Source: Cytophagaceae bacterium (GTDB lineage Bacteria > Bacteroidota > Bacteroidia > Cytophagales > Spirosomataceae). From it: 13,510 nucleotides of DNA. The stretch is taken from the NCBI GenBank assembly GCA_947471105.1, contig CANIYB010000033.1, forward strand, positions 1-13,510, in the 5' to 3' direction. Each line of letters begins with the position of its first letter. Position 1 is the first letter of the stretch. A program made the position numbers and the translations under genes. This document shows positions 7,401 through 13,510 of the stretch, piece after piece. The notes beneath the pieces were generated by a model. It made no database searches. It saw only the letters and a program-made list of their open reading frames with translations, and was not told the origin of the DNA.

Positions 7401-8918
7401 ATGAAAAAGATAGCAATAATTTTATTTTCAGCATGTGGGTTAATAGGACTCAATGCTTGTGATGCCGGATTTGATGAGATGAATGTAAATAAAACAGCGG
7501 CTGTAGCCATTAATCCTGTTTTTGCATTAAATAACGCCATTGTCAATACCACCCCTCCTTCTGGTACGGTAGTGTATGAAATGGGGATAGTCCAACAAAT
7601 CGTTTCTCCAAACTCGGGAGTATTAACAGGGGCGAATTTCAATCAAGATAACCGTGATAATACGCAGCAAATTTGGCAGCGCTATTACCGTTCGGTGATT
7701 CGAAACACCTATGATGTGATTGCCACAACCAAAGATCCTTCAAGAACAAACTTGGTTAATATGGCTAAAATTTTACAATCCTATGCCTTTTTAGTGTTAA
7801 CGGATACCTACGGTGATATTCCTTATACAGAAGCGGGAAAGGGTTATACGGACCAAATGGTTTATCCTAAATATGATAAACAACAAGCTGTATATGCAGG
7901 AATTATTAAGGATGTTTCTGATGCTGTAGCGGCTTTAGATGCTGCTAAAACTAGAGAGACAGCGGATGTACTTTTTGGAGGAGATGTAGCTAAATGGAAG
8001 AAGTTTGGGAATTCACTTTTGCTTCGTGTTGGAATGCGCTTGTCAAAAGTAGACGCAACTCAAGCACAATCGTTAGTTGCCAAAGCTGTGGCCGGCGGTG
8101 TTATCACCAGCAACGCAGATAACGTAATTATCCGCCACGATGCGAATTACTTAAATAGCATAGGCCAATTGTTAAACGCTACAGAAGCCAACAACTTTTA
8201 CTTGGCCGCACCATTCGTTGATTACCTAAAGAAAACAAATGATCCTAGATTAAAGTCAATCGCCGTACGGTACGTGGGAGCTACTTCTGGAACTCAACAA
8301 ACTGCTGCTAAGGCAGTTATTGATCCTGCGGTTCAAATAGGAATGCCTTTTGGCTATGACAACTCTTCGATCAGTGGACCTGTAAAATCATTAGGCTTAG
8401 CTAGTTTTTATGATTTCAGTCAAGCAGACAGAACTCGTATGAATAAAACAACGGCTCGTGCTTATTTACTTACGGCTTCACAAACGAATTTATTAATAGC
8501 TGAAGCCATAACGAAAGGTTGGGTTTCTGGAAATGCTAAGGATTATTTTGATGCGGGTGTAAAAGCACACATGGACCAAGTAAGCGAAATGGATGCTAAT
8601 TCAGTGGTTTCTACGAGTGCTGCGGATGCTTATTTAGCTGCAAATCCATTTAGCGCAACTACGGCCTTGGAGCAAATAAATACGCAATATTGGATCTCAA
8701 GTTTCTTAAACGGACCTGAGGCATTTGCCAATTTCCGTAGATCAGGTTTCCCTAAATTAACTGCGAATCCATTCCCTGGCAAAGCGATTAAAGGTGATTT
8801 TATCAATCGCTTAACCTATCCAAACTCTGAAATTTCTGTGAATTCAGTGAATGTAAAAGGAGCCATAGCGAACCAAGGGGCTGATGATTTGGATACCAAA
8901 GTTTGGTGGCATAAATAA
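7401..8918 (+). CDS. SusD/RagB-family outer-membrane lipoprotein (SusD-like_2 type)
   Basis: A 505-residue surface lipoprotein that should form the ligand-binding lid of the SusC-like barrel encoded just upstream. The N-terminus is a lipoprotein signal, MKKIAIILFSACGLIGLNAC, with the lipidated cysteine at 20 and an acidic stretch after it (DAGFDE), which resembles the surface-export signal described in Bacteroidota. The region around IWQRYYRSVIRNTYDVI (91-107) and LTDTYGDIPYTEA (133-145) is typical of the SusD-like_2 branch (PF12771 by recollection), as is the helical repeat-rich N-terminal half. The C-terminal part with YWISSFLNGPEAFANFRRSG fits the same branch, where an F/W-R-R-S/T-G motif is common. 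It is translated 22 nt after susC and 21 nt before the dehydratase gene, so the three form one transcript. Confidence 0.93.
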   Translation: MKKIAIILFSACGLIGLNACDAGFDEMNVNKTAAVAINPVFALNNAIVNTTPPSGTVVYEMGIVQQIVSPNSGVLTGANFNQDNRDNTQQIWQRYYRSVIRNTYDVIATTKDPSRTNLVNMAKILQSYAFLVLTDTYGDIPYTEAGKGYTDQMVYPKYDKQQAVYAGIIKDVSDAVAALDAAKTRETADVLFGGDVAKWKKFGNSLLLRVGMRLSKVDATQAQSLVAKAVAGGVITSNADNVIIRHDANYLNSIGQLLNATEANNFYLAAPFVDYLKKTNDPRLKSIAVRYVGATSGTQQTAAKAVIDPAVQIGMPFGYDNSSISGPVKSLGLASFYDFSQADRTRMNKTTARAYLLTASQTNLLIAEAITKGWVSGNAKDYFDAGVKAHMDQVSEMDANSVVSTSAADAYLAANPFSATTALEQINTQYWISSFLNGPEAFANFRRSGFPKLTANPFPGKAIKGDFINRLTYPNSEISVNSVNVKGAIANQGADDLDTKVWWHK

Positions 8919-8939
8919 GAATATTTAAACCTATAACAT

Positions 8940-10385
8940 ATGAAAGATTTTGTAAAACGTTTTAGAGCTGAGGATAAAGCCAAAGCCCAAGAAAACTCAA
9001 GAAGAAATTTCCTTCGTAATTCTGCCTTAGGCGGATTGTCATTGGGGATGATTTTTGATCATGATCCTGAAAAGGAAATGGAATACATTACTCAGAAAGT
9101 TAACAAATCGAGTAATCCTTCTGCACTTAAAATCACAGATGTGCGTATTGCTGTGATTGACAAAGCTCCTATGATTTGTCCCTTGATTCGAATCGATACA
9201 AATCAAGGGCTAGTTGGCTGGGGTGAAGTCCGCGATGGCGCAAGTCCTAAATATGCCATGATGCTTAAAAGCAGATTGGTTGGACAAAATCCATGTAATG
9301 TAGAGAAGATTTTCAAAATCATCAAGCAATTTGGAGGTCAAGGAAGAGCTGCCGGGGGTGTTTGTGGGGTGGAGATGGCACTTTGGGATTTAGCGGGAAA
9401 GGCTTTTGGCGTTCCTGTGTACCAAATGCTAGGAGGTAAATACCGAGATGAAATTCGAATTTATGGCGATACTCCTGAGGTTGAAGATCCAGCTGAATTT
9501 GCTAAGAAAATGAAGGAACGTCAATCTTTAGGTTTGACTTTCTTGAAAATGGATTTTGGTATTCAACTTTTAGCTAATATTCCAGGGACTTTAGTGGGTG
9601 GAAAGAATTGGGATTTAACAAAACAATGGGGGAACAACCCATCTGCGAAAGGTAATGCTCGTTCATATAGCTGGACAAAACATCCATTTACACGAATTCA
9701 AGTAACCGATAAAGGGATTGAGTATTTAGCTGATTATGTTGGCAAAGTACGAGGTGTTATCGGGTATGATACGCCACTTTCAGCGGATCATTTTGGACAT
9801 TTTGATGTAAATACAGCGATTCGTTTAGGGAATGCGTTGGAGAAATACCAATTAGCTTGGTTAGAAGATATGGTGCCTTGGCAATTTACAGATCAATGGC
9901 GTCAAATTACCGAGGCGATCAATACGCCAACGTTAACCGGCGAGGATATTTACTTGAAAGAAGAATTTATTAAGTTGATCGACGCACATGCGGTAGATAT
10001 GATTCATCCCGATTTAGCGAGTTCAGGAGGTATTTTGGAGACGAAGAAAATAGGTGATTATGCGGAGGAAAAAGGAGTTCCTATGGCGATGCACTTTGCC
10101 GGTTCTCCGATTTGTTTCATGGCTAATATTCATTGCGCAGCGGCAACTGAGAATTTTGTTGCACTTGAGCACCATTCATTGGATATTCCTTGGTGGGAGG
10201 ATTTAGTGACGGGAATCGATAAGCCAATCTTCAACAAAGGTTTTGTCAAAGTTCCAGACAAGCCAGGATTAGGTGTCGAATTGAATGAAGAGGTTGTAAA
10301 AGCACACTTAAAATCAGGTGAAATGTTTTTTGCCCCTACTGACGATTGGACTAAAATTGATTCATGGGATCGTGATTGGTCTTAA
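8940..10385 (+). CDS. Tat-leader enolase-superfamily sugar-acid dehydratase-like protein 1
   Basis: 481 residues of the mandelate racemase/muconate lactonizing enzyme group. A twin-arginine motif SRRNFLR (20-26), then a short hydrophobic stretch, suggests Tat export, although the 19-residue n-region is long and no clear cleavage site is seen. The capping domain follows (about 64-175, with ALWDLAGKAFGVPVYQMLGG), then the TIM barrel. Likely metal ligands are D283, E309 and E335; D358 and H385 form the Asp-His dyad; E410 ends the eighth strand. The spacings 26, 26, 23, 27 and 25 equal those I recall for E. coli D-galactonate dehydratase (183, 209, 235, 258, 285, 310). The second catalytic His of that enzyme (D+2) is Phe here, in ADHFGH, with His at D+1 and D+4. 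About 33 extra residues lie between strands two and three compared with the paralogue at 12330. Reaction: probably dehydration of an aldonate-like acid to a 2-keto-3-deoxy acid; racemase or epimerase activity cannot be excluded. Confidence 0.85.
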   Translation: MKDFVKRFRAEDKAKAQENSRRNFLRNSALGGLSLGMIFDHDPEKEMEYITQKVNKSSNPSALKITDVRIAVIDKAPMICPLIRIDTNQGLVGWGEVRDGASPKYAMMLKSRLVGQNPCNVEKIFKIIKQFGGQGRAAGGVCGVEMALWDLAGKAFGVPVYQMLGGKYRDEIRIYGDTPEVEDPAEFAKKMKERQSLGLTFLKMDFGIQLLANIPGTLVGGKNWDLTKQWGNNPSAKGNARSYSWTKHPFTRIQVTDKGIEYLADYVGKVRGVIGYDTPLSADHFGHFDVNTAIRLGNALEKYQLAWLEDMVPWQFTDQWRQITEAINTPTLTGEDIYLKEEFIKLIDAHAVDMIHPDLASSGGILETKKIGDYAEEKGVPMAMHFAGSPICFMANIHCAAATENFVALEHHSLDIPWWEDLVTGIDKPIFNKGFVKVPDKPGLGVELNEEVVKAHLKSGEMFFAPTDDWTKIDSWDRDWS

Positions 10386-10392
10386 ATTTTAC

Positions 10393-10420
10393 AAGGGTGA
10401 TGTTCGCATCACCCTTTTTT
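10393..10420 (+). terminator. Rho-independent terminator with UUCG tetraloop inside the cluster
   Basis: A perfect 10-bp stem, AAGGGTGATG (10393-10402) and CATCACCCTT (10407-10416), encloses a TTCG loop, the most stable RNA tetraloop class, and runs into six T (10415-10420). It starts 8 nt after the stop of dehydratase 1 and ends 25 nt before the first RraA-like gene. It should end or attenuate the susC-susD-dehydratase transcript. The remaining gap of 25 nt has no visible promoter element, so the downstream genes may depend on read-through. Confidence 0.92.
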
Positions 10421-10445
10421 ATCTACACATAAACCTATTTATATC

Positions 10446-11375
10446 ATGAAAATTAAAGCAATCATAATTTTTTATTTGGCCATCAGCCTTTCATTTATGT
10501 CTTTCGGACAAAACATTCAAATGCCGAAAGAGATGATTATGACTTACTCCCAACAATGGAAGGGTGAGCGTTTCCCGGATGGTCGTCCAAAAGTTTCAGA
10601 TGATTTAGTGAAAAGATTAGCCAATATTTCGATTGAAGAAGCTTGGGGCGTCATGCGTGGCGAAGGATATGAAAGTCAATTCGAAGGAAACTGGCAAATC
10701 ATTAATCCCAACAAGCCGCTTGCTGGCCGAGTAGTTACCGCGCAATACATGCCTATGCGTCCCGATGTCAATACGCCCATCATGGAAAAGGGGAAATCAG
10801 AAAATCGTAAAGGTTCTTCTAATTCTTGGCCTATCGATTTATTGCAAGAAAATGATGTGTATGTAGCGGATGGCTACGGCAAGATTATTGACGGTACGTT
10901 GATCGGCGATAATTTAGGAAACTCGATTTATGCAAAATCCAAAACGGGTGTTGTATTTGACGCCGGTATCCGTGATTTAGAAGGTCTTGAGGCCATTGAT
11001 GGTTTTGTAGGTTTTGTGCGCGGAGTGGATCCTTCTTTCATTAAGAATGAAATGCTTACGGGAATTAATTACCCTATTCGCATTGGTCGCGCCACGGTGA
11101 TGCCTGGTGATTTGATCTTAGGAAAAAGAGAAGGTGTTATTTTTATTCCTGCTCATTTGGCCGAAAAAGTAATTTCGACCGCTGAGTTTATTGGCATGAC
11201 AGATGCTTTTGGTCACTTACGTTTGAAGCAAGGAAAATATACTCCAGGGCAAATAGATCAAAAATGGACGGATGATATCAAGGCTGATTTTGTTAAATGG
11301 GCTGATGAAAATCCTGACAAGCGTCCAATGTCCAAAGCCGAGTTAGCTAAGATTTTGAAAGATAAAAATTGGTAA
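10446..11375 (+). CDS. Exported RraA-family aldolase-like protein 1
   Basis: 309 residues with a Sec signal peptide (MKIKAIIIFYLAISLSFMSF, cleavage near FGQ at about 22). The mature part belongs to the RraA / 4-hydroxy-4-methyl-2-oxoglutarate (HMG) aldolase fold. GDNLG (154-158) and GIRD (174-177) carry the pieces that in HMG-type aldolases bind substrate (the GxNL loop and Arg176) and the divalent metal (Asp177). The 22-residue distance from the loop to the Arg equals the family pattern I recall. Such enzymes cleave 2-keto acids such as HMG or oxaloacetate to pyruvate and a second product, so this could cleave the keto acid made by the flanking dehydratases. The family name comes from E. coli RraA, an RNase E inhibitor, but an exported protein cannot have that role. 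Its stop is 5 nt before the next gene, a close paralogue. Compared with minimal RraA proteins it has an extra N-terminal part and a C-terminal tail from about residue 250. Confidence 0.85.
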   Translation: MKIKAIIIFYLAISLSFMSFGQNIQMPKEMIMTYSQQWKGERFPDGRPKVSDDLVKRLANISIEEAWGVMRGEGYESQFEGNWQIINPNKPLAGRVVTAQYMPMRPDVNTPIMEKGKSENRKGSSNSWPIDLLQENDVYVADGYGKIIDGTLIGDNLGNSIYAKSKTGVVFDAGIRDLEGLEAIDGFVGFVRGVDPSFIKNEMLTGINYPIRIGRATVMPGDLILGKREGVIFIPAHLAEKVISTAEFIGMTDAFGHLRLKQGKYTPGQIDQKWTDDIKADFVKWADENPDKRPMSKAELAKILKDKNW

Positions 11376-11380
11376 TCCGG

Positions 11381-12322
11381 ATGAAAAAAATAATCGGAAT
11401 TTTCGCACTTTTAATGGTGTCGACGTTCGCGTGGGGCCAACAAATTTCCAAGGAAGAAATGCTTTTTTTGACTCCTTTGTGGAATGGGGAACGCTTTGCT
11501 GATGGTCGACCAAAAGTTTCTGATGCGCTCCTGCAAAGGCTCAAGTCCGTTACATTGGAGGAGGCCTGGGCTGTATTGAAAAATGCAAACTTTAAGCATA
11601 ACTATGAAGACGGTTGGCAAACCATAAACCCCGATAGTGTGTTAGTGGGGCGTGCGCTAACCGCAACTTTTATGCCGGGACGACCAGATATCCAACGGGT
11701 GATTGACGACCGAGGTCATACCAAAGACGGAAGAATCAAATCTCAAAATTCCTGGCCTATTGACATGCTCGTAAAAGGCGATGTCTATGTGGTAGATCAA
11801 TTTGGTGCACACGAAGATGGTCCGACGATCGGCGATAATTTGGGAAATTCCATCTATGCTAAAACAGGTAATGGCATTGTGTATAATGGGGCTGTTCGTG
11901 ACATCAATGGCTTAAAGGAACTAGGTAGATTCACCTCCTTTTTTCGCACCTATCATCCTTCTCATCATTTAAACAATCCAGATGGCGAGTTGAACACTAC
12001 ATTGGTGGGAATAAATACGCCGACCCGTATCGGGAAAGCAACGGTTCTTCCAGGTGACGTGGTGTTAGGTCGAGATGGCGGAGTGATTTTCATACCCCCA
12101 CATTTATTGGAAAAAGTGGTAAAGACCTCTGAAATTGTTCGTTTGAGGGATATGTTTGGGCATCAGCGTTTACGTGAGCAAAAATATACTCCAGGCCAAA
12201 TTGACAATCGCTGGAGCGAGGAAATCGAAAAGGACTTCTCCAAATGGTTAAATGACAAAATAGACAAATTGCCAGTCCCTAAGGCTCAAATACAAGAATT
12301 TTTGAAAGGTAGGACTTGGTAA
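11381..12322 (+). CDS. Exported RraA-family aldolase-like protein 2
   Basis: A paralogue of the preceding gene, 313 residues from the ATG at 11381. I chose this start because it opens a clean Sec signal peptide (MKKIIGIFALLMVSTFAWGQ, cleavage about 20); an in-frame TTG at 11369 would overlap the previous gene and add four residues. The two proteins align along nearly their whole length, sharing GERF.DGRPKVSD, EEAW.V, GDNLGNSIYAK, G..RD, YTPGQID and a W at the C-terminus. The aldolase motifs are kept: GDNLG (151-155) and R173-D174, again 22 residues apart. An insertion around 192-206 (PSHHLNNPDGELNT) is longer than the matching loop in the first copy. Possible roles are a second aldolase with different specificity, or a partner subunit in a mixed trimer or hexamer. 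It is followed after 7 nt by dehydratase 2, so co-translation is likely. Confidence 0.85.
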   Translation: MKKIIGIFALLMVSTFAWGQQISKEEMLFLTPLWNGERFADGRPKVSDALLQRLKSVTLEEAWAVLKNANFKHNYEDGWQTINPDSVLVGRALTATFMPGRPDIQRVIDDRGHTKDGRIKSQNSWPIDMLVKGDVYVVDQFGAHEDGPTIGDNLGNSIYAKTGNGIVYNGAVRDINGLKELGRFTSFFRTYHPSHHLNNPDGELNTTLVGINTPTRIGKATVLPGDVVLGRDGGVIFIPPHLLEKVVKTSEIVRLRDMFGHQRLREQKYTPGQIDNRWSEEIEKDFSKWLNDKIDKLPVPKAQIQEFLKGRTW

Positions 12323-12329
12323 AAAATAG

Positions 12330-13510
12330 ATGAAAATGAAAAATAAATCAGATAGAAGAGAGTTTTTTAAAAATGGTTCTTTGGCTGCAGGCGCCATAAT
12401 GTCCGGGTCCATGTTTCACTGGGGTGGTCGTTATGAAGAGGCCATCAGTGATAATCCAAAAATGTCGGCCCCAGCTGACTTGAAAATCACGGACATTAAA
12501 TGTGGGTATATCCGAGGAGGCTACCACTTGTATGTTAAAATTTTTACCAATCAAGGTATTTATGGGGTGGGAGAAGGTGCGGATGCCACTCCGGGAACTT
12601 ATCATTTAGTCAAAATGATGGGCCAAAGGATCATTGGCAAAAGCCCTTTAAATGTCCATCGTTTATTTGAGGATATTCGCAAAAGTGGATTTTTCGCGGG
12701 TGCTCAGTCGGGCATGTACGTAGCCGTTTTGACGGCTGTGGAAAGTGCTCTTTGGGACTTGGCTGGAAAGGCTTTGGGTTTACCGGTATACCAATTATTA
12801 GGTGGAAAATTCAGGGATAAAATCCGTGTGTATATGGACACGGCCTTATATCAAACCAAATTACCTAAACCTTCTGACTTTGCAGATGCGGCTCAGAAGG
12901 CGGTGGATATGGGATTTAATGCCATCAAATTTGACATAGATCAAGCGAATGATCCCAATAAGTACGACGCATATAATTGGACAGCAAATCCGGCTGAATT
13001 AAGAAGGATGTATGAGCAAATCGCCGCTGCCCGAAAGCAAGTGGGTCCCGATGTGGATATATGCGTGGATATGCACGGAAAATACGACGCACCTACGGGT
13101 GAGAAAGTAGCAAAAATGATGGAGCCATTAAATTTAATGTGGCTTGAGGAACCTGTTCCGGCTGAGAATATCCAGGCCTATAAAAAAATTACGGACTCCA
13201 CTTCCACGCCAATTTGTGCGGGTGAAAACCAGTATTTAGCTTATGGATTTAGGGAGATGTTGGAAATAGGTGCTGTGGACATCATCATGCCAGACTTGCA
13301 AAAAGCGGGTGGTTTGGGCGAAGGTCAGCGCATTGCGAATTTATCAAACTTGTATTATGTGCCTTTTGCGCCGCATATGGTTTCTTCATTTTTGGGAGCG
13401 ATGGCAGCTTGTCACGTGTGTGCATCGGTACCGAATTTCTTAATCTTGGAATGGCAAGCATACTTCCATACGGATCCGATGTTTAAAGAGATTGTGATTC
13501 ACAAAGGAGA
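12330..13510 (+). CDS. Tat-leader enolase-superfamily D-galactonate-dehydratase-like protein 2 (cut by window end)
   Basis: An open frame from the ATG at 12330 continues through the window end, giving 393 complete codons. The leader has a twin-arginine motif DRREFFK (8-14) followed by a weakly hydrophobic stretch, so Tat export is likely. The capping domain (about 50-165) contains ALWDLAGKALGLPVYQLLGG, and the barrel follows. Active-site residues are visible: D247-x-H249, E273, E299, D322, H349 and E374. Spacings 2, 24, 26, 23, 27 and 25 are the same as those I recall for E. coli D-galactonate dehydratase (D183, H185, E209, E235, D258, H285, E310), with both catalytic histidines kept. The likely reaction is Mg2+-dependent dehydration of an aldonate to a 2-keto-3-deoxy aldonate. 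All catalytic residues lie inside the window; only the C-terminal end is missing. The ATG six bases on (12336) is an alternative start that would not change the leader. Confidence 0.88.
   Translation, partial: MKMKNKSDRREFFKNGSLAAGAIMSGSMFHWGGRYEEAISDNPKMSAPADLKITDIKCGYIRGGYHLYVKIFTNQGIYGVGEGADATPGTYHLVKMMGQRIIGKSPLNVHRLFEDIRKSGFFAGAQSGMYVAVLTAVESALWDLAGKALGLPVYQLLGGKFRDKIRVYMDTALYQTKLPKPSDFADAAQKAVDMGFNAIKFDIDQANDPNKYDAYNWTANPAELRRMYEQIAAARKQVGPDVDICVDMHGKYDAPTGEKVAKMMEPLNLMWLEEPVPAENIQAYKKITDSTSTPICAGENQYLAYGFREMLEIGAVDIIMPDLQKAGGLGEGQRIANLSNLYYVPFAPHMVSSFLGAMAACHVCASVPNFLILEWQAYFHTDPMFKEIVIHKG

Noticed and set aside
11369..11380. In-frame TTG start giving a 317-residue version of the second RraA-like protein
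   Set aside because: It overlaps the previous gene and puts four extra residues before a textbook signal peptide that begins at the ATG at 11381.
10446..12322. RNase E inhibitor role for the RraA-like proteins, as the family name implies
   Set aside because: Both have Sec signal peptides and would not meet RNase E; both keep the aldolase substrate and metal motif.
12348..12605. Minus-strand open frame of 85 codons
   Set aside because: It lies inside the capping-domain coding sequence of dehydratase 2, and its translation shows no recognisable domain.
1..13510. CRISPR arrays, tRNA or rRNA genes, insertion sequences
   Set aside because: No regularly spaced repeats, tRNA-like cloverleaf, rRNA segments or transposase-like frames were seen on either strand.

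Overview
The window reads as chromosome of a moderately AT-rich member of the Bacteroidota, probably Cytophagales-like. The reasons are a SusC/SusD outer-membrane pair, a TATTTTTG promoter element of the Bacteroidota type (TAnnTTTG) in front of prfC, A-rich translation starts without strong Shine-Dalgarno sequences, and several secreted metabolic enzymes. Placement below phylum level is inference.

Left part (1-2062): the 5' end of a DUF3800 gene runs off the left edge on the minus strand. It is divergent from a complete prfC (peptide chain release factor 3) on the plus strand. A strong symmetrical hairpin terminator follows prfC and sits between it and a convergent minus-strand transcription unit.

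Middle (2063-4207): an AraC-family regulator and a BASS-family (bile acid:sodium symporter-like) transporter overlap by 17 nt and form a minus-strand operon. The 212-nt gap between the regulator and the divergent susC-like gene carries a perfect 11-bp inverted repeat, a candidate operator.

Right part (4208-13510): a plus-strand cluster, susC-like, susD-like, enolase-superfamily dehydratase 1, RraA-family aldolase-like 1, RraA-family aldolase-like 2, enolase-superfamily dehydratase 2 (cut by the window end). Both dehydratase-like proteins begin with twin-arginine (Tat-like) leaders, and both RraA-like proteins begin with Sec signal peptides. The active-site spacing of both dehydratases matches D-galactonate dehydratase, and both RraA proteins keep the substrate/metal motif of 4-hydroxy-4-methyl-2-oxoglutarate-type aldolases.

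Working model (inference): SusCD imports a sugar-acid-containing ligand across the outer membrane. The exported dehydratases make a 2-keto-3-deoxy acid, and the exported aldolases cleave it to pyruvate or a related keto acid plus an aldehyde, all in the periplasm. The BASS carrier, a family that includes pyruvate and keto-acid transporters, could then carry the product inward under AraC-type control. A perfect UUCG-loop terminator after dehydratase 1 divides the cluster and may set a lower expression level for the aldolases and dehydratase 2.
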